A DNA stretch of 64,000 nt from Cyclina sinensis (Eukaryota; Mollusca; Bivalvia; Venerida; Veneridae). How positions within the stretch are numbered: the stretch's first letter is position 1; every line of letters begins with the position of its first letter. This document shows, in pieces, positions 35,930-47,287 of the stretch. Below the pieces are notes generated by a model. That model worked only from the letters and a program-made list of their open reading frames with translations, was not told the origin of the DNA and did not search any database. The position numbers and the translations under genes were made by a program. Where the stretch lies: NCBI GenBank assembly GCA_012932295.1, contig JAAONU010000014.1, forward strand, positions 33,077,977 through 33,141,976, given 5' to 3'.

Positions 35930-38085
35930 AAGGACTTTTTTTTTGGCTTCTTTTGTGGTTACTAATCTGAAAATCAGAACCAGGATTCTGTCATTGCGTA
36001 GGAGTAATCTAACTGAATGTGCATGTAATGTTAATTTAAAGACATTAAAATCATGATTTGAAAATGAAAATCTAGTAAACAACTCAATGAAACTCACTAA
36101 CCTCTCCGTAAGGGGTCAAATATATGACCCTAATGTAAGGAAATCTTGCGTATCAAAGCACTTTTAAAAAATAATACTCAAGAACTGTTTATAATCTTTG
36201 CATTTTAATTTATATTTCAATTTCAATAACTTATATGTACACTAAGCAGCACCACAACATCTTAAGGAGTGTCTGTGGTTACTTCTGGACAATATTCTGA
36301 TTTCTCTTATCAACATTTTTTATTTACCTATTGAATCATACCTGAATGTCAGTTCATTACTGGTTCCACTTACAGTCAAGTAAGTAAACACTTAATCATC
36401 AATCTTTTCTCCCCCCACAGACCACACAATGTTTCCTCCCCCTCAAAAAATCATGAAAGTGCAGACACCACAGATATCAGTATTATATAACATTTTTTAT
36501 CAGTTAAAAATATACAACATACATTTTAAAAACTTTTTGCAGCTCTACACTTGCTCACCTTGCAAGAATTTTTTAACACAGTAAAATAGGATCTGTCTGA
36601 TTTTTTTTCTGATTTCTCTTTTGAGTTTATACATCAATCATCACTTGTAGAGAGGGTGCCAATAAACACTGAGTGAAAATGTTCTAAGTGCAACTAGATC
36701 TGATAGACACTTTTGGATCCTCCACATACTCATAACTTTTCATCCCATTAGTTTATTTTTTGGGGGGTCAACATTTATAGAGTCAGCAGAAAATTTCTCA
36801 GTTCCAGGGACTTTTCAAGTTCTTTTATCTGCTCAGAGTATTTAAGTGCTCATATGAATACTAATTACAAGGACCATCAACAGTGCTGATAATAAACTAA
36901 AGTACACAGATTCATTAACATTATGGTGAACAATCAGGTATCCTTTTATTAGCTCCTTTTTGAAGAAAAAAAGTCCTCTCACTGGCATTGGTTAACCATT
37001 TCTCAGAAACTATCAAAGCTACTGACTTCAAATTTGGAATACTTGTTCACTATCAAAATGTGTCATCTTTTCTAAAGGGCAGGAAACCCAATACATTTTT
37101 GCCCCATTATGCCCCCTTTTCCACTTAGAATTTCTTGGTTAACCTTTTTGTTAAGGTCCATTTCTCTTCAAACTTGGAAAACTTGATCACCATCAAGACT
37201 CCCACCTAGACTATTCATGGTTTTGTACAAACTTCTTTAAGAAAAAAACTTCTTATGGAAAAGCTCAAAGCCTAGGCCTATTTACTTTACATGGGATGGG
37301 TAGGTACTCCCCACCCTCACAAAACCAAACCTTTTTTTTTATTCCACTATTTTTTTTTTTTTAAACATGCTATAGGTACTCCTGCAGAAAAACTGTAATA
37401 CCAATAAATGAAACTGTAATACCAATAAATGTTGCACTTAAATAGAACTATTCATTTCTTTTTAATTTAAAAATGATGGAAAATACAATATCCACTGACA
37501 ATGTAAGCACTTTAATTCAGTTTGCACTTAAGATTCTGTATGCAGCCTCTTTTTCTAACTAGATCAGTTTCTATTCATTATGTCAAAATACTTTGCAAAA
37601 TTACCTAGTAATTTCTAACTACAAGCACAATTAACCATTTGCTAATTAACAAGCTTATTCTGCCGAAATAAATCACTTTTTGATCATAATCTAATTAATG
37701 AATACAGCTAAAGGCACCTGTATATAATTAGAACATCTTAAACACTTACTTTTAATGTGCCTATTACATGGAATAATGAACGTTTTCAAGTGCAAAATGG
37801 TTAACAGGTAACACTGGAGTGTTGTTTTTTATGAGTAATTTGTATAAGTTTATCAAAGAAGCAAAATGGAATCAAACACTGTAAAAGACACTGCAAATGT
37901 GCCTCTGATAAAAGACACCAGAAAGCCCTCAAAGTGCAACTCCTATTTCTAAGTAAAAAAGAACCTAATGCAACATGTCCTTGTTGAATGACATTGCTGA
38001 AATGAAAGCAGTATTCATTTCTATTTCCATTTTCATTAAAAAAAAAATGAACAGAATCATCTTGCTGACTTCACTCCATTCCACT
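35930..38085. other. Non-coding intronic stretch
   Basis: No gene. Around 36955-37180 there is a weak match to HINE-type core text (TTTCTCAGAAACTATCAAAG, CCTTTTTGTTAAGGTCCA) without termini. A 23-bp unit is duplicated near 37390-37430. A short palindrome, GGGTCA-N6-TGACCC, lies near 36114-36134. Confidence 0.45.
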
Positions 38086-38089
38086 GATT

Positions 38090-38930
38090 ACTTCCTTTAT
38101 TTAGCTCGTTTTGTTCTATTACATTGATCACTTCCTGTATTGTGCTCATTTTGTTCTATTACATTGATCACTTTCTGTAGTTTGCTCATTTTGTTCTATT
38201 ACATTAATCACTGCCTGTATTTTGCTCATTTTGTTCTATAACATTGATCACTTCCTGTATTTTGCTGCTTTTGTTCTTTTACATTGACCATATACTTATT
38301 TTGTTGGTTTTAATCTCATTACACTTATCACTTCCAGTATTTTGCTGGTTTTTGTCTAATTACATTGATCACTTACTGTATTTTGCTGGTTTTGTTTTAT
38401 TACATTGATCACTTCCTGTATTTTTACTGATTTTGTTTTATTACATTGATCACTTCCTGTATTTTGCTGATTTTATTTTATTACATTGTTCACTTTCTGT
38501 GTTGTGCTGGTTTTGTTTTATTACATTGATCACTTCCTGTATTTTGCTGATTTTATTTTATTACATTGTTCACTTTCTGTTTTTTGCTGGTTTTCTTTTA
38601 TTACATTGATCACGTCCTGTATTTTGCTGATTTTGTTTTATTACATTGATCACTTCCTGTATTTTGCTGGTTTTGTTTTATTACATTGATTACTTCCTGT
38701 ATTTTGCTGATTCTGTTATATTACACTGATCACTTCCTGTATTTTGCTGATTCTGTTTTATTACATTGATCACTTACTGTATTTTGCTGTTTGTTTTTTT
38801 TCTTTTACATTGACTATTTCCAGTATTTTGCTGATTTTGTTCTTTTACACTGACTATGTACTTATTTTGCTGGTTTTTTACTCATTACACTTATCGTTTC
38901 CTGCATTTTGCTGATTTCATGCCTATCTTG
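38090..38930 (+). repeat. 40-bp minisatellite, about 21 units
   Basis: The unit TTTTGTTTTATTACATTGAT followed by CACTTCCTGTATTTTGCTGA is repeated with a 40-bp period, most uniform at 38390-38780 and degenerate at the edges. Frames of the LFYYIDHFLYFA type here are period artefacts. Confidence 0.92.
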
Positions 38931-38934
38931 CTGA

Positions 38935-39900
38935 TCATTATTCTTAAAGCTGTATATTTTTGTGAATAATTGAAAGCTCTAAATAAAGGATAGGCAGGCA
39001 TCCTTTGTCTGCACTTCACACGGCTGCTGGCTGAATGAATAATTTTACAGAACTTTAATCAAACGGTCAATGTTTAAGCAAATGTGTAACAAAATTGTAG
39101 TATGTAGTCTAAAAAGTCAGGTTTAGACAGCGTAAGAAAGAGTGAGTCAAGATAAAACAAAATCAACCTTGTTTTCTGATACAAATTATCTGCATTATTT
39201 TTCCTTTTTATGTCTCAATATAACTGACCTTAATTAATAAACAATTTAAGGTCAAATTCTAGCATAAAAATTTTAATACGTGAGCTTATAAAACTGAAGT
39301 CCTTGGGAGAGAAATAAGAGAAGGAAAATACATATTGAATACAAAGTCAGCAAAAATTGAAAACCACAACTATGCAATGACGATTGAGGGAGCCACTTAC
39401 GTGGGCAATTCCAATATGTACCTGTGCAATCATACATAAATCTACGGCCTCATTCTTCCACAAAAACACTTCTATCAATTTATAACAAAAAATTCCTTAA
39501 ATGAAGCCGTTTTAAATTTACATTAACTGTAAGAAGTAAATGATAAAATGTTTACTAGGGTAAACTAAAATTCAATCACTATTTTTTTTTTTTTTTTTTT
39601 TTTTTTAAACAAAAGTCTGCGAAAGCTTTTCATTCTTTATGTAGCAAAAATATCCAAATTCTAAAGAAGTTACATCTGAATTGCAAAAAAAATCTCCACA
39701 ATTATAAGCAGAATACAAAAGATTTTATACAATTTCTTTTTCATATAAATAAAACAATCTTTGAAAACAGTTCTAAGTTAACAAAAGAGGTTAAGTTTAC
39801 CCATGTAAGACGTAATGTAACACTCTTGCAACAGTGTAACTTACTCAGTTTCTGTAACTCTGATTTGTTCTTCTGAAATATCACTACACCTCCCCTTATT
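38935..39900. other. Non-coding intronic stretch with a poly-T run
   Basis: The only structure is T26 at about 39581-39606. No terminal repeats were found beside it. Confidence 0.5.
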
Positions 39901-39904
39901 TACA

Positions 39905-40975
39905 AGCAGGCGACCATGATGGCCCTATATAACTCACCCAAGTACCACCAGAGTAAGTTCACCCAATGTTGAAGTTGATTTCAACATGCAAAATTGTACA
40001 TCTGGTCCAAATTTCATAGACACAGCTTAAAAAACAGTAAGTAGGTCAGTAGTAAAAATTCAATGTCAGCTAAGGTCAAAGAAATCTGCATGCTAAATGA
40101 TAAGAATAGTTCAAATTTCCATACTGAAGCTGCAAAAACAAGAAAGTAGGTCAAGGTGAATGTCAACTAAGGTCAAAGTTGTAATGTGCATGCAAAATAA
40201 TAAGTATAGTTCAAATTTCCATACTGCAACTGCAAAAACAATACAGTTGGTCTGCAGGTCAAGATAAAAGTTGAGGTCACATAAAGGTCAAGGACTAAGT
40301 TAAATGTGTGTACAAAAAGATTCCTTAAAAAAATTATCAAGGGAATAATGAGATCATCTGAACTATCTTTGTAAAGGTCAACTATACAATGCTACATACC
40401 AAATATCTATAGTCTGTACAGCATAAGATTTCTGACAAGAAGATTTCAAAGATTATGTATTTTACATAAATAGCACCCCTATGGCAGGGCCAATTTTGAA
40501 CCTAGGCACATAATCTTTTGTCAGATGTACAGAATTTTCTAACATTTAGGAAAACTGATGTGCTTTTCACAATAGCAAACATATTTTTACTAAGTCTTTA
40601 TTTACCGACTTTGAAGAAAAACTGTTTATCTGACTTAAGAATTATTAGGACCTTATGTAGGGCACAATTTTCAGCTTCGTATGTATGATAGCCCTTTTTA
40701 AATTGATGAAGAAATAAAATACTTAATGCAGTTTTCTCCTCTGAATCGAGGCAAAAAAAAATGCTGCTTACAACAGGCTAAATGACATCATAATACCACA
40801 TATATATATATCAAGATGAACAAATATGACAATGTATTTTAAAATCCTTCCATATATGGAGAAGTTATGGTCTGGACAAGAAATGCGATGGATGGACAGA
40901 CCTATGGAAGAACAGACAGAGGGACATCAAGGTGTATCCAATACAGGCTCCACACACTTGTGTGTAGGGGTATGA
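39905..40975 (+). mobile_element. Decayed HINE-like element related to family A
   Basis: Opens ACAAGCAGGCGACCATGATG then GCCCTATATAACTCACCC, a mutated version of the family-A 5' end. It contains diverged GGTCAAGG.. units and one ~165-bp core (GTCAACTATACAATGCTACA, TAGCACCCCTATGGCAGGGC). It ends with GATGGATGGACAGACC and GTGTATCCAATACAGG; the 3' hairpin is not recognisable. Confidence 0.6.
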
Positions 40976-41020
40976 TAACCAGTATAAACTAAGAAAAGGT
41001 ACTGTCTAACTTACACTTAC

Positions 41021-41131
41021 CTCTATTGTGCATGGATCTAAACAGTATCTTTGAGCCTCTTCTTTTGGTGGGTGTATTCCTAAGCCACATGTCAACTTCT
41101 TGTGATGTCAAGTTGGTGCGTCCAATACGTG
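41021..41131 (-). CDS. MICU3: Internal coding exon of a MICU2/MICU3-like mitochondrial calcium uptake regulator
   Basis: A 111-bp exon read on the minus strand. The acceptor is a poly-T tract ending in ACAG just above 41131 and the donor is GAG|GTAAGTG just below 41021. It is phase 1 at both ends and encodes 36 full codons, beginning RIGRTNLTSQEVDMWLRN and ending SKILFRSMHNR, with the last base starting a Gly codon. Spliced to the exon at 20055-20102 it reads ...HNRGLISYTEYLF, which matches the region before the first EF-hand in MICU proteins. There vertebrate MICU3 has a similar 'LSKQE...TP...SKLFR' stretch (recalled, not searched). MICU2/3 proteins sit in the mitochondrial intermembrane space, pair with MICU1 and gate the MCU calcium uniporter. 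The exon is symmetric, so skipping it would keep the frame. MICU2 and MICU3 cannot be told apart securely from this. Confidence 0.82.
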
Positions 41132-42633
41132 CTGTAAAAAAAAATTGTTTAAATAAGGTTTGAGGCCACAAAAATCTGATTCATATGAAGAAAAATTTAT
41201 GAAAGCTTGTGCCAATACTCTATGTATGTTATTCTATTTTCTGCATGTTTAATATAGTCAACTTAATACCACTGCACTAAGAATATCTATGTAAGCTAGT
41301 TCCAGACCTTGTGTAATTCTAAAAACTAACTTTTCCATTCTGTAAGTCCAGACAACTATTCCAAAACAAAGACATATTGAAAGACCAGTATTTTATTTGT
41401 CTGACAATCCATGGATGCATGAAGCATGCATGACACTTACATATGAAGCAACATATTTAATCAACAAATATTATCATGTGCTCTACTGTTATATTCTTGT
41501 TGAATTACGTGCAAGGATCCATCAACTGCACAACTAAAGAACATTTCAGTTGTTGGTTTAAAAACAAGTTATCGTCCATGCTTTCTGCAGTCTGTATAGT
41601 CTGAAATTGCATGGACTGAATTGATGGGCTTGCAAAATGCATGTATGAGTAGTGCTGAAGGCAAATATTAAATCAAATGCCTTGAATATTAACACAAATG
41701 ACAAAATTAAGTTTAGAGCAACTCAGCCATTCCTTGACTCACCAGGAAATGATAATAAAATGACTAAAATTTAAAAACAAAATTAAAATTTTGTGTTATA
41801 AAATACAATATATATATATATATATAAATGCAATACAAAAATTACAAACCATCAAGTGAATTTGCAAAACCAAAATACAATAATTATGTACCTTAAGTTC
41901 TAGTTTTCTAAACTAGCATGATTTTTGGACACTAGAACTAGGTCTATATTATCTTGATGAAGCTTTAACACCTGTATACTTAAGAATGATAATTTACCAG
42001 AGTAAAAGCAACATTTGTTCCAATTATTCAAATTGACCAAGAGACCTTTTTCGATGGAAACACCCTCATATAAGCAAGATAATAGGATTTTTCAAGGTGC
42101 AAAAGATGCAAAATTCTGCAGGTCAAACGCATCAGGAGAACACATGGCAAACAGAGTTATCATTCTGTGATCTAGGAAACAGTTGCACCAGTTCAGAGAA
42201 TTCAAATACAAGATGATGCCATAACTCATTTTATTGCCAACAGGAAAGATTATTATTAGAGCTTTTTTGAAAATTTGATAACTGATGAAACACTTCCGAC
42301 AAATTTTTTCATTCACCCGACCAAAAAATGTTTTCTTTCCTACATGCTTTCAACATACCTTGACTGATAAAGCCTGAATGTGCAAAATCAACAGTATATA
42401 AAATCATGAATGGGAAAAATGGGAACTCTTCTGATATTCTTCAGGAGGAGAAAAAGAAACTGCCACTCTTATACCAATTGAAATATTTAATAATATTCAA
42501 GTTTTGCACTTTTTCCTTGAATAATCCAAATGATGACAACAAAGAAAAGAATTTGTCAAGAAGGTAATATTTTTGTTATAACAAAGACAGTAACACTTTG
42601 GAGTGAAAGGTTATCACCAATGGTTGAGCTTAT
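41132..42633. other. Intron upstream of the first MICU-like exon
   Basis: Starts with the poly-T acceptor tract of the 41021-41131 exon (minus strand). It contains a (TA)n microsatellite at about 41806-41826 and no other recognisable structure. Confidence 0.55.
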
Positions 42634-42639
42634 ATTTAC

Positions 42640-42740
42640 CATACATGTGATATCCCGACGGGATTTTAAAAAATCCCAATATTGAGACCCTAATCCCGAT
42701 TCCCGATATCAGCTTATGAAATCCTGATATTTGTCTCTCA

Positions 42741-42783
<43 letters not shown>

Positions 42784-43291
42784 AATCGTCGTTAAAATTC
42801 ACACATCTCTCACCATATCTCGCACCTTCAGTAAAGTCAAAGTGTGCCGATTATCTCGGACGTAAGTGTCCAAGTGTGCCGAATGAGAGAATTAACGATA
42901 AAGTGACACTTTATGATATTGTTTATTGGATAATTGATTGTTTGTATGGGTAATAATTATTGAAATCACAAGTTAAGCGTGTCTTTGAATAGCCACCTGA
43001 CTGCAATTAGCGGATTTGTTTTATATGCAGCGGTATTTTGTGATGTCCAAAAGATGTTTATATCCGGATAATAGGACATTGTGGGAGAAAAAGTATTCGT
43101 CTTTTGATCTACTTTAATTATTTTAGCACGTTTTGTATAATTATTTAACGATGGAGAATAAAATGATTTGTCAAGCCCTTTCCTGGCATATTGGTGCGCA
43201 TTGAAATTTAAGTCGATATAAAAATCCAGTTTTGAGCCCCAAAATCCAGCTGAAAATCCAGTTTTGGCCGATTTCTGTTGTCACATGTATG
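42640..43291 (+). mobile_element. 652-bp TIR element with 6-bp target duplication
   Basis: ATTTAC occurs immediately outside both ends (42634-42639 and 43292-43297). The ends are CATACATGTGATATCC and, reverse complemented, CATACATGTGACAACA, an 11-bp perfect TIR. It contains a run of about 40 A at 42742-42781 and inner palindromic CCCGA/TCGGG text. No protein was recognised. The superfamily is unknown. Confidence 0.75.
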
Positions 43292-43344
43292 ATTTACAAA
43301 TATAGTGTTCTGATTAATTTGGGTTAACATCCTCTAAATAAAAA

Positions 43345-43540
43345 ATATACAAAACTTTATATCTATTGGAAAACAAGTTACTGTAACTTAGATCAATCCC
43401 ACTTGATGACTGCTTCCTGGGTTCAAACTAGTACTTGCGCCAAAAGTGTGGAATGTGAAGGAGAATCTCAACCTTAATGGGATTCAAACCTACAAATCAG
43501 GAGTCTGGCACTATAACCCCTCAACCAATGCTCTCAACAA
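43345..43540 (-). mobile_element. tRNA-headed SINE (minus strand)
   Basis: On the minus strand it reads GGTTGAGGGGTTATAGTGCC (A-box-like), GGTTTGAATCCCATTAAGG (B-box-like), then a body shared with 52144-52354, including the GTACTAGTTTGAACCCAGG block. It sits just outside the right flank of the preceding TIR element. Confidence 0.75.
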
Positions 43541-43726
43541 CTCATATCAGAAGGGCAGTTTTCCAAACGACTGTTTCTAAGAGGGACCTGTACTAAAACT
43601 CCCATTCTCTGTAAGAAACTTTGCTATGCATTCTGACCATGAAGAAGATTCCTCAAAACATGGCCTAGACAAAGCAAATTTTCTGTGGAACACTTCTGTT
43701 TATACTACCCTGAGTACAACGCATGC

Positions 43727-44304
43727 CAGGGGTGCCGAATTACTTTGCCTGACTTGTCCGACTCAAGACTTTTGCCGGCTGACAAGTAGATTTTCCTGTA
43801 TTGTTTGTCAACGAGCAAGTGAATTTCAGAGCCAGACAAAAATACAAAATGCCAGATTCTATCCTAAAGCAATTGCGAATGTTAATTTCTTCGCAATATG
43901 TGTTTACAATGTTGTATCAAGGCAACTGACTGGTGCTATAGTAAATAAAGTGCAGTAAAATAACTGCATTGCGAAGTTGTTTTGGCACAAAATTGACAAA
44001 CTGGTCATTATATCTGGTGGTGCAAAGCAACCTGAAACATTCATAGAACCTGAAAAGGGTAAATCAAAAGTGCAGAGAGACAAGAATATGACCGCAAGCG
44101 CTTGCCTGTGGAGAGCTGGTTCACTAATTTTTACTGGCTCCAAAAGGACGACAAGCTTGACACACTTTACAGTCAATTGTAATAAACCTGATACCTGTTT
44201 TTCATTGTTTATTTGGGCAAGTGAGCTTTAGCTGTTGACAAGTAGAATTTTCAGTCCAACTTGTCTTTCAGTAAGTGGAAAAAATTAAAAACTCCACACC
44301 CCTG
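43727..44304 (+). mobile_element. 578-bp element with CAGGGGTG termini
   Basis: CAGGGGTGCCGAATTACT at the left and CTCCACACCCCTG at the right share an 8-bp TIR. CATGC lies directly outside each end (43722-43726 and 44305-44309). Subterminal blocks TGACAAGTAGATTTT and its counterpart GTTGACAAGTAGAATTTT occur near both ends. CAGGGG starts are common in hAT elements, but an 8-bp duplication is not present. Overlapping short frames on both strands are not recognisable proteins. Confidence 0.65.
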
Positions 44305-44950
44305 CATGCAATGGCGACCAACACGAAATGTTCCCATCTGAGACTATCGTAACACCCCCCTCCCCCACAAAAAAAGAAAAAAAAAAAGAAAAAATACACA
44401 AAATTGAATTATAAACACTGTTTTGTTTGTAATGTAGACACTCACACCTTTGCAATAATCTTAATTCCAATGATGCTGGTGCAATTATGCATACTTGCTA
44501 CAGACAATTTGTCAAATGGAATAGATTATTGACTTTTATATAAAAGGTTTTGGGTGGGTGGAAAGAGTTTATTTTGAAGATGAAGTATGGTACTAGCTTT
44601 AGACTTCAAAATTTTCAAGTGCTTTTATCTCTAAGACTTAGCACATTTAATATAAATGTATTCCAACTTAAATCACATCATTTTCAATATGTACTGCATA
44701 CATCATAAACTTAAACTTAAGTATATTAATGAGAAAATTAGAAGAAAACTTATATCCCCTGTCAAAAGATTAGTTGCATCAGGAACTTGCAGTCAAGAGG
44801 TGACACATGGAAAAAGCTTTATAGATCAAAAGGTTTACTGAAAGTTTTCACTCACTGAAAGAAATCATACAAGTTATGTCTGTTTTTTGTGCAAGTACTT
44901 AAGACAAACTTACATATAACTCAAGACCTGAAGGAATTAAGGAACATATA

Positions 44951-45944
44951 CTGTGAAATCAATAATATTCATGGGGGATTAATTTTCGTGGATTTCGTGG
45001 TTCAGGTAACCCACAAAATCAAGTCCCGATGAACAAATTGTGCCCAAGATAATGTTAAGTCAATAACACCAAAAAAGGCGTGAAACGTGGTTCGTAGTTG
45101 GTACATCGTCCGTTGACAAGTTGTGTGCTTTACCTGCGGCTTTTCTGTACTTCATTCAATGAATTAACGATAAACATAGGTATGAATCGGATACTAAACC
45201 GACTGATGAGTTTTTTTTCAGGTGTGTACCCGTATTTTGTTTGTTTACTAAGTGCATCCAAACTGAAAGTAGAAATTGTAGTGACGTTCCGTCACGTGTC
45301 AGTCAAACCGCACTATACTGCGGATGCTATTTGCATTTATACGTTCCCTGGATGAAATGTTTATTTTTACTGATATTGAGTAAACTATTATTACTTTGGA
45401 ACTTATTACTTAGTAAAGTAAATTGACTACTAGATTTCGTCTGCTGTATTCTCACCAAATTCACATTTTATGATGCTCGGATGGTTATACTAGTTAACTA
45501 CAACGTAAATAATTATAATTAAGGTTGCATTATCAAAGACGGAAGGCCGACGTTTTTCACAGCTTTAAAATTCACAAAGACAGTTTTTACACACATTAAA
45601 TTTTAACAATGAAAACAATAAGCAACATATTACAAAGTGTAATTGACACTTGACACTTGTTAATTGAGAAGACCGATCGGTAGGTTAATTACCATAGTGA
45701 CGAATCTTCTGTTGTTTGGTCAGGTGGAAACACGTTAACTTGCATGTGTCAACAATTTCATAGCACAAATGCTGGATATTGTTTGTAAGGTTTCCTTTCA
45801 CCGAATGTTGAAATCAATGAATTTTCGGCCCCGTATTTTTTTTTTAACCTGGCAACTGAATTCCACGAATTTACGACCCCACGAAATTGCCTTCTGCCGG
45901 CAGACCACGAAATTTTATGCCCTCAAATTTAAATGATTTCACAG
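44951..45944 (+). mobile_element. 994-bp TIR element (CTGTGAAATC ends) with TA duplication
   Basis: TA flanks both ends (44949-44950 and 45945-45946). The left end CTGTGAAATCAATAATATTC and the right end (reverse complement CTGTGAAATCATTTAAATTT) share about 11 bp exactly and then TTCGTGG-rich subterminal text (TTTCGTGGATTTCGTGG, CCACGAAATT). No transposase was recognised; TA flanks suit a Tc1/mariner-like origin (inference). Confidence 0.78.
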
Positions 45945-46033
45945 TACTTTACTGATCATGCTGACTGTATGGGAGTCCTTGTGATTCTTCAATTTTCCCA
46001 TTGTTATAGACAAGCAAACAAAGTTTCAATCAA

Positions 46034-46320
46034 CTGTAACAAAGCACTAACAGAGTAATGGCTATAGATGGACCTACTGCTTACGTTCGTAAAACATCAA
46101 AGGCTGTAACAAAGCACTAACAGTTTAATGGCTATAGATGGACCTACTGCTTACGTTCGTAAAACAACAAAAGCTGTAACAAAGCACTAACAGAGTAATG
46201 GCTATAGACGGACCTACTGCTTACATTTGTAAAACATCGAAGGCTGTGACAAAGCACTAACAGAGTAATGGCTATAGATAGACATACTGCTTACGTTTGT
46301 AAAACATCAAAGGCTGTAAC
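46034..46320 (+). repeat. 70-bp minisatellite, four units
   Basis: CTGTAACAAAGCACTAACAG starts units at 46034, 46104, 46174 and 46244, with GGCTATAGATGGACCTACTG and CTTACGTTCGTAAAACATC inside each. A fifth start appears at 46314 and diverged units continue to about 46620. Confidence 0.9.
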
Positions 46321-47067
46321 ACAGCTATATGATAGTGAATTGTACTGGCAATAACTGACATGCATTGTTCCCCTATTATCATTTAAAATCCCACAAAGTT
46401 ACAACTAAATCCATCAAACCACTATGGATATACAGCTCCAGATGGACATACTGCCTGAATTTGTAAAACAAATGGCTATAGCTCAGCTATACCTTTGTAA
46501 ATTACGACAGCAATTGGCCCGCATTGTTCCCCCATCTTTATTTATAATCCCACCAAGTTACAAGTGAATCCATGCAAACTCTTAGGAGTTATGGTTCAGG
46601 ATGAACTAACTGTGACAAAGGAACACAAACAGAGTGACTGACAACAAAAAAACAATATATACCTCATCATTCAGTGAGATACAAACTTGTAGCCAATAAA
46701 ATAAAATAGTATTTAGTTTTTTAACTAATAAATAGATGTCTTATATTGTAAAACAGATAAATTTGTGAATAGTAATGTGTCAGTTTTCATTATGTCAAAG
46801 TCTTTTTCAGTGAAGTACATGATGATAATCTAAAAGAGATTCTAAACGAAACAATGTTGCTGTTTCTTAACTTCACATCAATTGTCAAAGTGCAGGTAGA
46901 TTTTTTTTATTCTACTTAATTTTATTTATCTTTCTTTTTTGACAAGTCAATCATCAAAAATAAGTGACAGCATACATGCATTTTTGTTGTTGCTTTTTGC
47001 AAACATAATAGTCTGGCAAGGATGCCTAAGTTGAGGAGAAACAAAAAACAATTGAACAGAAGAAGCA

Positions 47068-47287
47068 AGTAGCCCCATATACATTAAAACAAGTTGCACT
47101 TGCCTCATACACATCAGAACAAGTTACACTTGCCTCATAGACATTACAACAAATTACAGTTACGTGTTAAGACCAGTTACACTTACATCATATGTACATT
47201 AAAACAAGTAACACTTGCCCCAAACACATTAAAAGGAGTCACACTAGCCCATACACATTAAAACAAGTTACACTTACCCCATACACA
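47068..47287 (+). repeat. ~30-bp minisatellite, left part
   Basis: About seven units of CATTAAAACAAGTTACACTT plus GCCCCATACA, with period 30-33 bp and moderate divergence. The array is split by the family-A HINE at 47288 and resumes at 48945. Confidence 0.85.

Larger units (their letters stand above)
20103..41020 (-). other. Large intron of the MICU-like gene
   Basis: The span between the two MICU-like exons begins with GTAAGTG at the 41020 side and ends with TTTTCAG at the 20103 side. It contains minisatellites, SINEs, at least five HINE-like elements and a hairpin MITE, all listed separately. No further exon keeping the 1-1 phase was recognised inside it, though short alternative exons cannot be excluded by eye. 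Confidence 0.7.

Noticed and set aside
38486..38689. 67-codon frame with FYYIDHFLYFA repeats as a membrane protein
   Set aside because: It lies entirely in a 40-bp minisatellite; hydrophobicity comes from T-rich units.
43626..43958. 110-codon plus frame
   Set aside because: It crosses the left end of the CAGGGGTG element and overlaps open frames on the other strand; no recognisable family.
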